Positions 1 to 8,364 are shown, counted from the stretch's first letter. The stretch is DNA of 43,626 bases from Erysipelotrichaceae bacterium (GCA_015058955.1 SVBJ01000015.1:1-43626), one strand, 5' to 3'. Numbers and translations are program-made. The notes: generated from the sequence alone by a model not told the origin.

Positions 1-64
1 CACCAACTTGAATTTCATTGGTCCACCAACTTGCCCACCAACTTCAGTGGAGTTCCCACCAATT
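1..64. repeat. Four short direct repeats CACCAACTT/CACCAATT at the window edge
   Basis: The decamer CACCAACTTG occurs at 1-10 and 24-33, CACCAACTT at 36-44 and a variant CACCAATT at 57-64. On the minus strand these read CAAGTTGGTG. No gene covers them. Clustered short repeats beside an inverted repeat resemble the multiple terminal transposase-binding sites of IS21-like elements, whose body would lie left of the window. The element itself is not visible, so this identity is inference. Confidence 0.45.
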
Positions 65-79
65 ATTTTAGAGAGCCCG

Positions 80-129
80 AAAAGTAGACTTTGGATTAAG
101 TCTTTTGACTTTTTTCCGTGTCTACTTTT
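80..129. repeat. Nested inverted repeat, possible mobile-element end
   Basis: AAAAGTAGAC at 80-89 is exactly complementary to GTCTACTTTT at 120-129. Between them AAGTC (98-102) and GACTT (107-111) form a second small hairpin with a TTTT loop. The structure adjoins the CACCAACTT repeats and precedes the first gene. It may be the terminal region of an insertion sequence; a T-rich terminator for a leftward or rightward gene is the alternative. Confidence 0.4.
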
Positions 130-176
130 ATCTTACTAGTTCACCTAAGACATGCGTTATTTTTTGTGTGAAGTGA

Positions 177-650
177 TTACAGCCACTTTGCCCCGTTAAG
201 CATTTCTTCCCACATTGGAAGATTCTCTTCCTTCAGGTTATCCCTGACATAGAAATGGAAATAATACAGGGCATCTTTTATCTTCAGGCAGAACGATTCA
301 CCGTACATAGTGAGGCCATCCTTGTCATAGTTATAACAGTAACCCTGAGCTTCTTTTCCGCCAATGGAAAGATAGCGGAAGCCCTGCAGCCTGTAATTGT
401 CATTACTCATGGCCTTGGCTACGACCTTTTCACTGCTGCGGGCGACATCCTTGGAATTCAGCAGCAGTCTGGCCATTGCATTGATCTTGGTCCAGGCTGC
501 ACTGATCAGCACATGCCTTTCCTCATCCCTGATCAGATCCCCGTTGCCTTCCTTAATGAAATTAAGTTCACTTCTTTCATCAGCACTCAGTACGTGAAAG
601 CCTTCGGGATAATACAGTTCAACAGCATTGTTCAGATTTATTGCGTTCAT
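177..650 (-). CDS. Hypothetical protein, 157 aa, possibly PsbP/DcrB-like
   Basis: A soluble-looking 157-residue protein without signal peptide or membrane segment. The N-terminal part carries a YYPEGF motif and the C-terminal part a run of aromatic beta-strand-like sequence (YYFHFYVRDN) before a short helix. This pattern recalls small PsbP/DcrB-like proteins, but no catalytic motif is visible and the family is not certain. It starts 21 bases after the DUF218 gene, with AAGGAAG a little upstream of the ATG, so it is probably the last gene of the operon that begins at 2941. No function can be assigned. Confidence 0.7.
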   Translation of the reverse strand: MNAINLNNAVELYYPEGFHVLSADERSELNFIKEGNGDLIRDEERHVLISAAWTKINAMARLLLNSKDVARSSEKVVAKAMSNDNYRLQGFRYLSIGGKEAQGYCYNYDKDGLTMYGESFCLKIKDALYYFHFYVRDNLKEENLPMWEEMLNGAKWL

Positions 651-671
651 ATTCTTAACACACTTCCTTTT

Positions 672-2141
672 CTATAGCACATTTGACAGATACTGCAGAT
701 GTGAGATCACCGTCATTACGATGATGATGACCAGCCGTATCGTCAGATGAGTCATTCTTTCATAATACAGGGTTGCTATGAATTCCCTGACAAAGGCATT
801 GATCCAGAAATAGCTTCTGGTAGGCGAGCCGGTTCCCTGTACCGGTACGTTCTGACGGTAAGCCAGAATGCCGGAACGGAACACATGGTAATTGGTCGTG
901 GAGAAGGCGATCTTCGGTTCCCCTTCACCGAAATGCTGACGGATCAGCTGCCGGGAATAACGGAAGTTTTCTTCGGTATTTACCGAACGGTCTTCCACGA
1001 TGATGTGATCAGCATCTATTCCCTGTGACAGCAGATAATTGCCCACGGCCTGACCTTCAGCCATGATCTCGTCATCTCCCCTGCCGCCTGAAGGGACAAA
1101 GATAACATCCTTCCCGCTGGCCTGTTTCTGCATCCGGGCAAACTGGAGGGCTTTATCCGCTCTCCCTTTTAACAGAGGAGTAAGCGATCCGTCATCTCTG
1201 ATCTGACAGCCCAGGATCATGATGTAATCCCTGTCAAAATCCGGAATGCCGAGGGCAGCCTTGACGGCCAGAATGATGGTAGCCAGCAGAATGCTTTCCA
1301 AATAGGAGATCAAGGTCAGGATGATGTTTCGCAGAGCCATTACGATGTACATGGTGGCTGCACCCTGATTGTGTACATCAATTGATGTCTGATTCCACAT
1401 CAGATATTCATCGATCAGATATACCCCTACCGTACCGATGATCAGAACCATACCCAGTGCACATCCCAGCATGTTGGTCAGTCTTCGCCCTTCCTTCTTC
1501 ATTAACTGGATGTTGCTCAGAGTAACCAGAACTGATGATACCAAAGCTACTGGCAGAATTACGAAGGAAAATGATGAGGCGTCACTCATGATATCTTCCA
1601 GATAACTATCCAGAGCGGAAAATCCGATGGCTGACCAGATCTGACCGATGATGATTGGAACTGTGAAGATGATGGTGCCCAGGTTCAGAATGTTATCGTA
1701 GTCAAAAAGGTTTACCGCCGTTTTCTCGCGGTATTTCCTCACCAGAAAATATATTACATAAGCCAGAAACAGACTCTGGGAAACAGGCATTATCCAGCCT
1801 CCCCTTAACTGTCCCAGATAGGTATTTATCATCAGGATATTTGGGAAATGGACATAGGCAGTATTCATATATCCGTATTCCCGCTGATAGTGTACCTCTA
1901 TGCTGGCCTTCCCCACGGATAAGGCCTTCAGGGTGATCTTAAGCATGTTATCCTCTATTACGGTATCCGTGATCGCTACATGTTCTGCAGACTGTACCAG
2001 TCTGATGTCCAGATCTTCCAGTTTTGTCCCGGCAGGCACACTGGTTTTCATGACACCGGTTCGGCCGAAAAACATGATGAAAGCAGCACATATCACCAGT
2101 AATATCCGTTCAATCAGCCATAATGAAGGGTTTTTCTTCAT
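672..2141 (-). CDS. DUF218 (SanA/YdcF/ElyC-like) multi-pass membrane protein
   Basis: A 489-residue integral membrane protein with a hydrophobic N-terminus, several further membrane segments over the first ~295 residues, and a C-terminal DUF218 domain at roughly residues 300-450. The domain starts with the strand DYIMILGCQ and contains VPSGGRGDD, the conserved SVNTEENF-type segment and STTNYHVFRSG. DUF218 proteins such as SanA and ElyC are linked to envelope integrity; the enzymatic activity is unsettled. A GTG at 2153 overlaps the upstream stop as GTGA, but ATG at 2141 has GAGAG five bases upstream and is preferred. The region between the first membrane segment and the next (~residues 32-95) is beta-rich and probably extracytoplasmic. 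Confidence 0.85.
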   Translation of the reverse strand: MKKNPSLWLIERILLVICAAFIMFFGRTGVMKTSVPAGTKLEDLDIRLVQSAEHVAITDTVIEDNMLKITLKALSVGKASIEVHYQREYGYMNTAYVHFPNILMINTYLGQLRGGWIMPVSQSLFLAYVIYFLVRKYREKTAVNLFDYDNILNLGTIIFTVPIIIGQIWSAIGFSALDSYLEDIMSDASSFSFVILPVALVSSVLVTLSNIQLMKKEGRRLTNMLGCALGMVLIIGTVGVYLIDEYLMWNQTSIDVHNQGAATMYIVMALRNIILTLISYLESILLATIILAVKAALGIPDFDRDYIMILGCQIRDDGSLTPLLKGRADKALQFARMQKQASGKDVIFVPSGGRGDDEIMAEGQAVGNYLLSQGIDADHIIVEDRSVNTEENFRYSRQLIRQHFGEGEPKIAFSTTNYHVFRSGILAYRQNVPVQGTGSPTRSYFWINAFVREFIATLYYERMTHLTIRLVIIIVMTVISHLQYLSNVL

Positions 2142-2149
2142 CCGATCTC

Positions 2150-2941
2150 TCACTCAAAAAAGCGGTATATTCTCTTCTTATAGTCAGGTGCCATATCAAA
2201 GGCAGCATGACCATAGCCATTATATACAAACATTTCTGCCTCCAGAAGACATTCTTTCAGTTCCTTATGTGCCTCACTTCCCAGTACGGCATCATCCCTG
2301 GCGCCCAGGATCAGTACCGGACAGTCAATGTTTTTTATTTCTTCCCTGATATCCAGTCCGTTCATTGACTTGGCCATGATCACAAAGCGGGACAGCTCTT
2401 CAGCCGTAACACTCTGACCGGCCTGAACCATCATGTCCTTAAAACTCTCAAAGGCAGCCTTCGGATAGATCTTTTCCCCGAAGTCCAGATAAAGGGCAAC
2501 CGCATCGCCTTTTTCAGCCAGGTTTATCCAGCTGCCCACCGTCTTTTCCATGAACTTATTTACACGGCAGGCTGCTGAACCGACAGCGATCATGCTGACT
2601 AGTTCAGGATGACGGGCTCCAATCAGTAAGCTCATTATTCCTCCCTGGGAAGCACCGAAAAGATTGATGTTTTCCAGTCCCAGCTGCTTGATGGCCAGGG
2701 CCGTATCATCAGCCATCTGATATATGCTGTAGCCTTCAGAAAGCTCATTACGGCGGTCAAAGACATAGACGGTATATTCACCCTTAAAGATGTCATAGGC
2801 CTGTGCAATGGCCTGGGCTGAAGCCATGACGCTTTGTACGCTTAATCCCGGCAGTATTACCATTGTTTTTTTACCCTGCCCGAAGCAGAAGTAATTCATG
2901 GAATATTCCGGTAGTTTTACTGTCTTTATTTCATAACTCAT
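2150..2941 (-). CDS. Alpha/beta hydrolase, 263 aa
   Basis: Compact alpha/beta hydrolase. The nucleophile elbow is GASQGG with Ser98, the acid is Asp216 or Asp217 in GARDDAV, and His245 in YGHAAF completes the triad. The oxyanion region is LPGLSV near residue 30. There is no signal peptide, so it should be cytoplasmic; the substrate is unknown. ATG at 2941 is chosen because AAAGGTG lies six bases upstream; GTG 2950 and ATG 2947 are in frame but overlap this site. It is the first gene of a three-gene operon, and its stop overlaps an in-frame GTG of the DUF218 ORF. Confidence 0.85.
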   Translation of the reverse strand: MSYEIKTVKLPEYSMNYFCFGQGKKTMVILPGLSVQSVMASAQAIAQAYDIFKGEYTVYVFDRRNELSEGYSIYQMADDTALAIKQLGLENINLFGASQGGIMSLLIGARHPELVSMIAVGSAACRVNKFMEKTVGSWINLAEKGDAVALYLDFGEKIYPKAAFESFKDMMVQAGQSVTAEELSRFVIMAKSMNGLDIREEIKNIDCPVLILGARDDAVLGSEAHKELKECLLEAEMFVYNGYGHAAFDMAPDYKKRIYRFFE

Positions 2942-3053
2942 ATCCATCACCTTTAATGTCTGTCCGAACCATTTATCCGCAATTGTCGGCTTTTTTCTAC
3001 TAATAATATTTTAATACATTCAGTTCGCTTGTCCATCGTCCAGCCATGTCAAA

Positions 3054-3073
3054 GTCCCGCTTTTCAGCGGGAC
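3054..3073 (-). terminator. Hairpin after the S33-type hydrolase gene
   Basis: GTCCCGC (3054-3060) pairs with GCGGGAC (3067-3073) around a six-base loop. On the minus strand it is followed only by TTTG, so it is a weak intrinsic terminator for the gene at 3094-4053. Confidence 0.55.
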
Positions 3074-3093
3074 CTGTCGTTTATAGGGTTTGC

Positions 3094-4053
3094 CTATTCT
3101 TCGTCGCTGTCGTAATACAGCCGATCAAAGACGATGTCATCGAAGAATTCAATGATTCCTTCATTGACAGTGTCCTTGAGTTCCATGTAGTTATGGATCT
3201 CATGACGGTAACCGCTGTAGAGCTTGGTCTTGACATCATGTCCGGTGTCCATCAGCCAGTTAGTGCACTGATATACGCCTGTGCCATACTGTCCGACCGG
3301 GTCCTGGTCGCCGGCAATATTATAAATCGGCAGACCAACAGGAACCTTCTTAGCCCATTCAATACCGGTAATATCCTTCATCATCTGGTTGAAGTACAGC
3401 CAGGCACGGTTGCTGGTCGGCTTGGTAAAGGCATCAAACGGGTCAGCAGCGTGGTCTTTCTGAACATACTCATCATCACAGATCCACTCATTGCCCAGCT
3501 TTACGCCTTCACTGCAGCGGGCAAACATCCAGCCCATGAATTTAGCACCCAGGGTAGGATCGGACTCTTCACCCTTGCCCTCATCAACCATCTTCTGTAA
3601 TAAGTCAATGTTTTCATCCAGACCAGGCCATACGCCAGTCGTACCGCAGATCGTTGCCCCATCCAGATCCTCACCGAATCTGGCCATGTACATTCTGGTA
3701 ATGAAGGAACCCATGCTGTGGCCGAACATGAAATACGGCAGACCAGGATACATGTCAGCTACCAGATCATGCAGTTTCTTTTCATCATAGACCATGGTCT
3801 CAAAGCCCTTGTCGCCCCAGTCGCCCCATCTGTCGTTTTCCACAGCTGTCTTGCCGTGTCCGACATGGTCATCAGCGGCTACGATGTATCCGGCTTCCAC
3901 CAGCCGGGTGATCATGTAGAGATAACGGCGTGAATGCTCACCGAAACCGTGAATCAGCTGAATGATTCCCAGAGGTTCTGAAGCAGGAACATAGACCCAT
4001 CCGTAAACCGTGTCGCGCTCATTAAAAGACGTGAATTTTACTTCATGTAACAT
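3094..4053 (-). CDS. Lysophospholipase/monoacylglycerol lipase-like hydrolase (S33 family fold)
   Basis: A 319-residue alpha/beta hydrolase of the Hydrolase_4 (serine aminopeptidase S33/PldB-like) type. It shows the HGFGEHSRRY oxyanion motif (residues 35-44), DHVGHGKT at 62-69, and the nucleophile motif GHSMG with Ser113. GDQDP in the C-terminal third supplies the acid and GYRHEIHN the histidine. Family members hydrolyse monoacylglycerols or lysophospholipids; the substrate here is not shown. The start is supported by AAAGGA upstream of the ATG. A 12-base palindrome (4071-4082) lies in the leader. The gene sits between two other hydrolases on the same strand. Confidence 0.88.
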   Translation of the reverse strand: MLHEVKFTSFNERDTVYGWVYVPASEPLGIIQLIHGFGEHSRRYLYMITRLVEAGYIVAADDHVGHGKTAVENDRWGDWGDKGFETMVYDEKKLHDLVADMYPGLPYFMFGHSMGSFITRMYMARFGEDLDGATICGTTGVWPGLDENIDLLQKMVDEGKGEESDPTLGAKFMGWMFARCSEGVKLGNEWICDDEYVQKDHAADPFDAFTKPTSNRAWLYFNQMMKDITGIEWAKKVPVGLPIYNIAGDQDPVGQYGTGVYQCTNWLMDTGHDVKTKLYSGYRHEIHNYMELKDTVNEGIIEFFDDIVFDRLYYDSDEE

Positions 4054-4120
4054 ATTTCATTATCCTTTCCGGGCTTAAGCCCATATCTGTTAATTATATT
4101 TTACCATAAAGGCAATGAAA

Positions 4121-4138
4121 AATCTCCCGAAGGAGATC
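4121..4138 (-). terminator. Intrinsic terminator with TTCG loop
   Basis: On the minus strand GATCTCC, loop TTCG and GGAGATT form a stable stem followed by TTTT. It overlaps the stop codon of the esterase gene at 4137-5819. Confidence 0.7.
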
Positions 4139-5819
4139 ATTCATTAATGCTTATTGATCCGTCAGGCATTCTTCTGAATTTCTTCATGAATTCCCAGGCC
4201 AGACGGCAGGTATTCGGTCTGATGTTGTGCTGATGGTTGGAAATGGAGACCAGCTCGGTATAGATGTTGCCGTCTTCACTTTCGAAGCATCTGATGGTGG
4301 TTACGCTTTCCGGATATTCAGAGTCATTGCCTTCAATGTTGTAATCACCCTTGATGCCATAGATCTTATCTTCCCAGTTTTCCTGATTGTCAAACTTACA
4401 GTCATAAGCCTTCTTGATCTTATTGACCTTGAACAGGTTGACCATGCGGTTAACGCATTTCTGATCCTGGAATGGCAGTTCGGCTAACGGTGACTGTTCA
4501 CCGCCATTGTAGAATACCGGTACCAGGACGCTGTCATTGACACGGAAGGCCTTGGTGAACTGACAGTTCTCCCCGACATCCACCGTGGCATCCATCGGGG
4601 CAACAGCCGCTACGAACAGTGGATATTCCTGATAGAAGTCCCAGGACTTGATGCCGCCCATGGAGAAGCCCGTAGCGTAGATCCTGGTTTTGTCGATGGC
4701 GAATTCCTCAGCCAGCTTTTCGACGATTTCTACTGTTTCAGTTGCGGTAACACCCAGATGCATTTCCACGGTACACAGCATGAAGTTATTGTCTCTGGCA
4801 ATTCTCGGCCAGTCACCGATCATGGCCGTGGCGATTGCGGTATCACCGCCGCCATGGAAGCACAGTACCAGCGGTACCGGATGATCAGGATCATGGACTT
4901 CCATGTTCTTATTGTAGAACAGCACATAGCCAACCTCATGGGTCGGTCTGGTAATGCCCGGACCTACGTTATCGGCGGAAGTATTAACGGTCACTCTGAC
5001 CGGCTTCATGATGACGCCTTCCTTGCGGCAGTTGAATGACTCTCTGATCCGCCCAGCCCATCTCTTATAGTCGCCGATGTATCTGTCATACTGCTCAATG
5101 GCATCAAACTTATCACATACAGCCACTCTGTTATTGCTCCTTAACAGTGCTGCATTGGCCCGTTCACTGTTGCCGACGGAAACGATGCTGACATTTTCAA
5201 ATTCAACTTCCGGAACTACCGTGGTGTTTTCCAGAGTCAGGGCAGTCAGAGTAATGTCGGCCATGCCCAGATCTCCCATTCCGGCCTTTCCGGTTATTTC
5301 CTTCATGTAGTATCTGGCCAGGTAATCAGCTCCTTCACCCTTACCGTATACATAGCAGGCTACCGGTGAACCGAAGATGAAGTATTCCGGAACCGGGTCA
5401 AAGCCCGGTCTCTTCATGGCTGCTTCCATGAAGCGGTTCTTTGGAACCTTGTCATCGTATAAGATGCCATGAGAGAATCCCCACTGACTGATCTTGGTCT
5501 TGTTGACAACTGTTTCATATAATCCTGCCGGCTCCTCACTCCAGCTGGTCAGCGGATTGGCAAAGACCACTGATCCGCCGTTTTCGGATGCGATGCAGGC
5601 CAGTTTGGATTCTTCAGCCCAGTCAACTGCCTCTTCTTCACTCAGTTTTCTTTCCGGGAAAACCAGCAGTAACGGGGCACTGTAGCCGTAGTTGATGATG
5701 TCTGATTCCATGACATCCTTCGGTGCATATACGTAGATGTCATGATCTTCTATTTTCAGTAATGTTATGAAGCCGCCTGTTCTGGCTTCTCTTGTTTCTG
5801 CCTTTCTGATTGCTGCCAT
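4137..5819 (-). CDS. PHB-depolymerase-like esterase, 560 aa
   Basis: Large two-part protein. The C-terminal half (about residue 290 onward) is an alpha/beta hydrolase of the polyhydroxybutyrate-depolymerase/feruloyl-esterase type: a CFHGGGDT oxyanion motif, nucleophile in GFSMGG, and a late SNHQHNI segment that may supply the histidine. The N-terminal ~280 residues look like a second, degenerate hydrolase-type domain (LLLVFPER, ISQWGFSHG, FGSPVACY). There is no signal peptide, which suggests an intracellular esterase. Longer reading from 5894 is possible, but AGGAGG at 5825-5830 lies five bases before the ATG at 5819, which decides the start. Natural substrate unknown. Confidence 0.8.
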   Translation of the reverse strand: MAAIRKAETREARTGGFITLLKIEDHDIYVYAPKDVMESDIINYGYSAPLLLVFPERKLSEEEAVDWAEESKLACIASENGGSVVFANPLTSWSEEPAGLYETVVNKTKISQWGFSHGILYDDKVPKNRFMEAAMKRPGFDPVPEYFIFGSPVACYVYGKGEGADYLARYYMKEITGKAGMGDLGMADITLTALTLENTTVVPEVEFENVSIVSVGNSERANAALLRSNNRVAVCDKFDAIEQYDRYIGDYKRWAGRIRESFNCRKEGVIMKPVRVTVNTSADNVGPGITRPTHEVGYVLFYNKNMEVHDPDHPVPLVLCFHGGGDTAIATAMIGDWPRIARDNNFMLCTVEMHLGVTATETVEIVEKLAEEFAIDKTRIYATGFSMGGIKSWDFYQEYPLFVAAVAPMDATVDVGENCQFTKAFRVNDSVLVPVFYNGGEQSPLAELPFQDQKCVNRMVNLFKVNKIKKAYDCKFDNQENWEDKIYGIKGDYNIEGNDSEYPESVTTIRCFESEDGNIYTELVSISNHQHNIRPNTCRLAWEFMKKFRRMPDGSISINE

Positions 5820-6018
5820 ATTATCCTCCTGTAACATGTATCTGCCTATATTGTAGATATTCCCTTTTCCATTATCATTTAATAACAACTTCACTGCTTA
5901 TAAAAAAGTAAACCATGATCAGAGAAAAGCGTTTCAGTATCGTTTTATTTGCAGCAAACTTCCGTAAAAAATATATAATTTATTTATCAAAACATATAAT
6001 TGCTTAACCGTCAATATG

Positions 6019-6025
6019 AAAGGAG
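6019..6025 (+). promoter_or_regulatory. RBS of the 4Fe-4S aldo/keto reductase
   Basis: AAAGGAG lies six bases before ATG 6032. The upstream AT-rich region has two TATAAT hexamers (5974-5979 and 5995-6000), but no convincing -35 box is visible for either. Confidence 0.7.
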
Positions 6026-6031
6026 TTAACC

Positions 6032-7159
6032 ATGCAAAACAAGTTTTTCCCTGAAATTCACAACAAGTTCGGCTTCGGCTGCATGAGACTGCCGGTCGAT
6101 GAAAACAAGAACGTCATCATGGAAAAGGTCTGCGAAATGTTTGACCTTTACCTGGAAAGAGGCTTCAACTACTTCGATACCGCTCATGGCTATCTCTCTG
6201 AACAAAGCGAAATCGCCGTCAGAGAATGTCTTACCAAGAGATATCAAAGAGACCGTTACATCCTGACCAACAAGCTTTCCGGACAGTATTTCAATACGGA
6301 AGCGGACATCCGTCCGTTGTTTGAAAAGCAATTGGAAGCCTGCGGTGTCGATTACTTTGACTTCTATCTGATGCATGCCCAGAGTTCTTCAAACTATCAG
6401 CACTATAAGGACTGCCGTGCGTATGAAACAGCCTTTGAACTTAAGAAGGAAGGCAAGATCAGACACGTGGGCATTTCCTTCCATGACACTGCTGAAATGC
6501 TCGACAGGATCCTGACCGACTATCCGGAAATTGGAGCCGTTCAGATCCAGTTCAACTATCTGGACTTTGACAGTCCGACCACCCAGTCCAAAGCCTGCTA
6601 TGACGTGCTGATCAAGCACAATAAGCCGGTCATCGTCATGGAACCGGTCAAGGGCGGGACCCTGGTAAATCTGCCTGATGAAGCCAGAAAGGTCCTTGAT
6701 GATCTTCACGGCGGTTCCCCGGCTTCATATGCCATCAGATTTGTTGCCGGCTTTGACCAGATCATGATGGTATTAAGCGGCATGGGCTCCCTGGAAATGG
6801 TTGATGACAACACTTCCTACATGCGGGATTTCCAGCCTCTTAATAAAGAAGAACAGGAAGCCATCAATAAGGTCGTTGACATTTACAAAGGCATGAACGC
6901 CATTCCATGCACTGCCTGCCGCTATTGTACGGATGGCTGTCCGATGGGCATCAGGATCCCTGACATCTTTGCCGCCTATAACAACCGCAAGCTCTTCCAT
7001 GACTGGAACGCCGCCGGTTTCTACAGGACCTTCACCAAAGACAGTTCTCCGGCTGACTGCATCCAGTGCGGTCAGTGTGAAGGCATCTGCCCGCAGCAGC
7101 TCAACATCATTGAACTGATCCAGCAGGTCCGGGAAGAATTCGAAAAACCAGCCCATTAA
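6032..7159 (+). CDS. Aldo/keto reductase with two C-terminal 4Fe-4S motifs
   Basis: The N-terminal ~280 residues are an aldo/keto reductase TIM barrel with tetrad candidates Asp49 and Tyr54 (FDTAHGY), Lys81 and His115. The C-terminus carries two complete CxxCxxCxxxCP motifs, Cys293-296-299-303 and Cys343-346-349-353, each able to hold a 4Fe-4S cluster. This fits the ferredoxin-domain AKR family common in anaerobes, where the barrel is presumably linked to iron-sulfur electron transfer; the physiological substrate is unknown. Length (375 aa) is normal for the family. It is monocistronic, divergent from the esterase gene and followed by a palindromic terminator. Confidence 0.92.
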   Translation: MQNKFFPEIHNKFGFGCMRLPVDENKNVIMEKVCEMFDLYLERGFNYFDTAHGYLSEQSEIAVRECLTKRYQRDRYILTNKLSGQYFNTEADIRPLFEKQLEACGVDYFDFYLMHAQSSSNYQHYKDCRAYETAFELKKEGKIRHVGISFHDTAEMLDRILTDYPEIGAVQIQFNYLDFDSPTTQSKACYDVLIKHNKPVIVMEPVKGGTLVNLPDEARKVLDDLHGGSPASYAIRFVAGFDQIMMVLSGMGSLEMVDDNTSYMRDFQPLNKEEQEAINKVVDIYKGMNAIPCTACRYCTDGCPMGIRIPDIFAAYNNRKLFHDWNAAGFYRTFTKDSSPADCIQCGQCEGICPQQLNIIELIQQVREEFEKPAH

Positions 7160-7166
7160 ACAGATG

Positions 7167-7188
7167 AAGCGATGCATGCATCGCTTTT
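7167..7188 (+). terminator. Palindromic terminator after the aldo/keto reductase
   Basis: AAGCGATG (7167-7174) and CATCGCTT (7179-7186) form an eight-base stem with a CATG loop, followed by TTTT. Confidence 0.7.
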
Positions 7189-7198
7189 AATATGGCAA

Positions 7199-7222
7199 AG
7201 AAAAACTCAGCTGCTGCTGAGT
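7199..7222 (-). terminator. Intrinsic terminator of the PAP2 gene
   Basis: ACTCAGC (7205-7211) pairs with GCTGAGT (7216-7222). On the minus strand the stem is followed by TTTTT and begins directly after the stop codon. Confidence 0.75.
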
Positions 7223-7894
7223 CTACTTACGTACTGTCTTTTTCTTTGGCTTGATGAAATCCAGCACTATGCGGAAGGCATATAGCAAGGTGGCACTGAT
7301 CAGAATGCTGGCGATGATGTCGGTGAACCAGTGGACACCGGACAGCAGTCTTCCGACTACCATTACGGCTGCCAGAACATACATGACGATAGTAAAGATC
7401 TTTCTGATGTTGGCATCCTTGAGATATCGGTTTCCAACCCATGGAGCACTGCAGAATACCGTCAGGGCCAGCATTGTGTGTGATGACGGGAAGCTGGCTT
7501 CCGGATCAGTCTCACCCGGCATGATCACCGGACGGCAATTGATCTCTGCCTTTTCAAAAATGACGTAAAGCAGAATTACCACCACATACAGGCATCCCAG
7601 GGCAACGATGTTTCTGTCAACCTTCTTCAAGCCCTTGCCTGCCCATAACTGCAGGGCACCGATGCCGGCAAAGCACAGACATAACAGGATAGCCAGATAG
7701 CCTAACAGATTGGTAATGACATACCAGAACTTGCTGAACTTGAAGATGTCACGGAAGAAACCGTTGATGTGAGACATTCCGACGACTGTAGCCTTTGGTC
7801 CGATCGGAGCCTTGTCCACAAAGCATACCAGTAATGACACTATGATTGTCAAGCCTGCCAGAATACCGAGTTTTATAAGTCTGTCTTTTTTCAT
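7223..7894 (-). CDS. PAP2-family membrane phosphatase
   Basis: A 223-residue membrane protein with an N-terminal signal-anchor-like helix and about five or six membrane segments. PAP2 (phosphatidic acid phosphatase type 2) motifs are visible: a slightly shortened KAEINCRP motif 1, SFPSSHT motif 2, and GRLLSGVHWFTDI motif 3, where the usual SR is GR. Such enzymes dephosphorylate lipid phosphates or undecaprenyl pyrophosphate at the membrane's outer face; which substrate applies cannot be read. ATG 7894 is chosen over 7900 because AGAGG (7904-7908) is then correctly spaced. Convergent with the aldo/keto reductase. Confidence 0.88.
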   Translation of the reverse strand: MKKDRLIKLGILAGLTIIVSLLVCFVDKAPIGPKATVVGMSHINGFFRDIFKFSKFWYVITNLLGYLAILLCLCFAGIGALQLWAGKGLKKVDRNIVALGCLYVVVILLYVIFEKAEINCRPVIMPGETDPEASFPSSHTMLALTVFCSAPWVGNRYLKDANIRKIFTIVMYVLAAVMVVGRLLSGVHWFTDIIASILISATLLYAFRIVLDFIKPKKKTVRK

Positions 7895-8002
7895 AAGCAT
7901 TTTCCTCTATTAAATTTTATTATACTATCTTTTTCACAATGTGATTAGTTAATATGCACTTTTTATCGCCCCGTAAATCTTTCCTCCCGCTGATTTTCCC
8001 TA

Positions 8003-8035
8003 TATAATAAGGATAGCAGATATACATCTGCAGTG
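8003..8035 (+). promoter_or_regulatory. Promoter -10 and dyad operator of the partner-switching operon
   Basis: A TATAAT at 8003-8008 has no good -35 partner (TTTCCT at 7980-7985 at best). Directly downstream, GCAGAT (8016-8021) and ATCTGC (8026-8031) form a perfect dyad with a four-base spacer, at or just after the expected transcription start. A second stem, CAGTG (8031-8035) with CACTG (8048-8052), precedes the ribosome site. The dyad could be a repressor site or a leader hairpin. Confidence 0.5.
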
Positions 8036-8067
8036 GTTTTTATGATGCACTGACAGGAGGCTAACTT

Positions 8068-8364
8068 ATGATAATAGAAAAACAGGTAACAGATTCAGCC
8101 ATGACCATCAAGGTCATCGGACGCCTGGATTCAGTAACCTCTCCGCAGCTGGAAGAAGTTACCAGCAAGGAACTGGAAGGGATCACTGATCTGACCTTTG
8201 ACTTTTCCGAACTGGAATATATCTCTTCTGCCGGCTTAAGAGTAATTCTGATTTCCCAGAAGACCATGAACAATCAGGGAAAGATGCGCGTAACCGGCAT
8301 CAATCAGGAAGTCAGAGACATTTTTGAAGTTACCGGGTTTGTGGATATCATTGATGTTGAATAA
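8068..8364 (+). CDS. STAS-domain protein (anti-sigma factor antagonist-like)
   Basis: A stand-alone 98-residue STAS domain of the SpoIIAA/RsbV type. The phospho-site motif is YISSAGLR, with Ser54 in the position of the serine phosphorylated in RsbV/SpoIIAA; DFSELEY precedes it and a VTGFVDII helix follows. In known systems the unphosphorylated STAS protein binds the HATPase kinase and frees that kinase's partner. Here the probable kinase/phosphatase is encoded two genes downstream, with no sigma factor nearby. CAGGAGG precedes the ATG. It is the first gene of a five-gene operon; the next begins 16 bases after its stop. Confidence 0.93.
   Translation: MIIEKQVTDSAMTIKVIGRLDSVTSPQLEEVTSKELEGITDLTFDFSELEYISSAGLRVILISQKTMNNQGKMRVTGINQEVRDIFEVTGFVDIIDVE

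Noticed and set aside
4071-4082. Palindrome GGGCTTAAGCCC in the leader of the S33-type hydrolase
   Set aside because: A 12-base palindrome with a four-base core is common by chance; there is no promoter overlap to make it an operator.
6773-7177. Open frame antisense to the aldo/keto reductase
   Set aside because: It has no ribosome site or recognised motif, and the opposite strand encodes the intact 4Fe-4S reductase.
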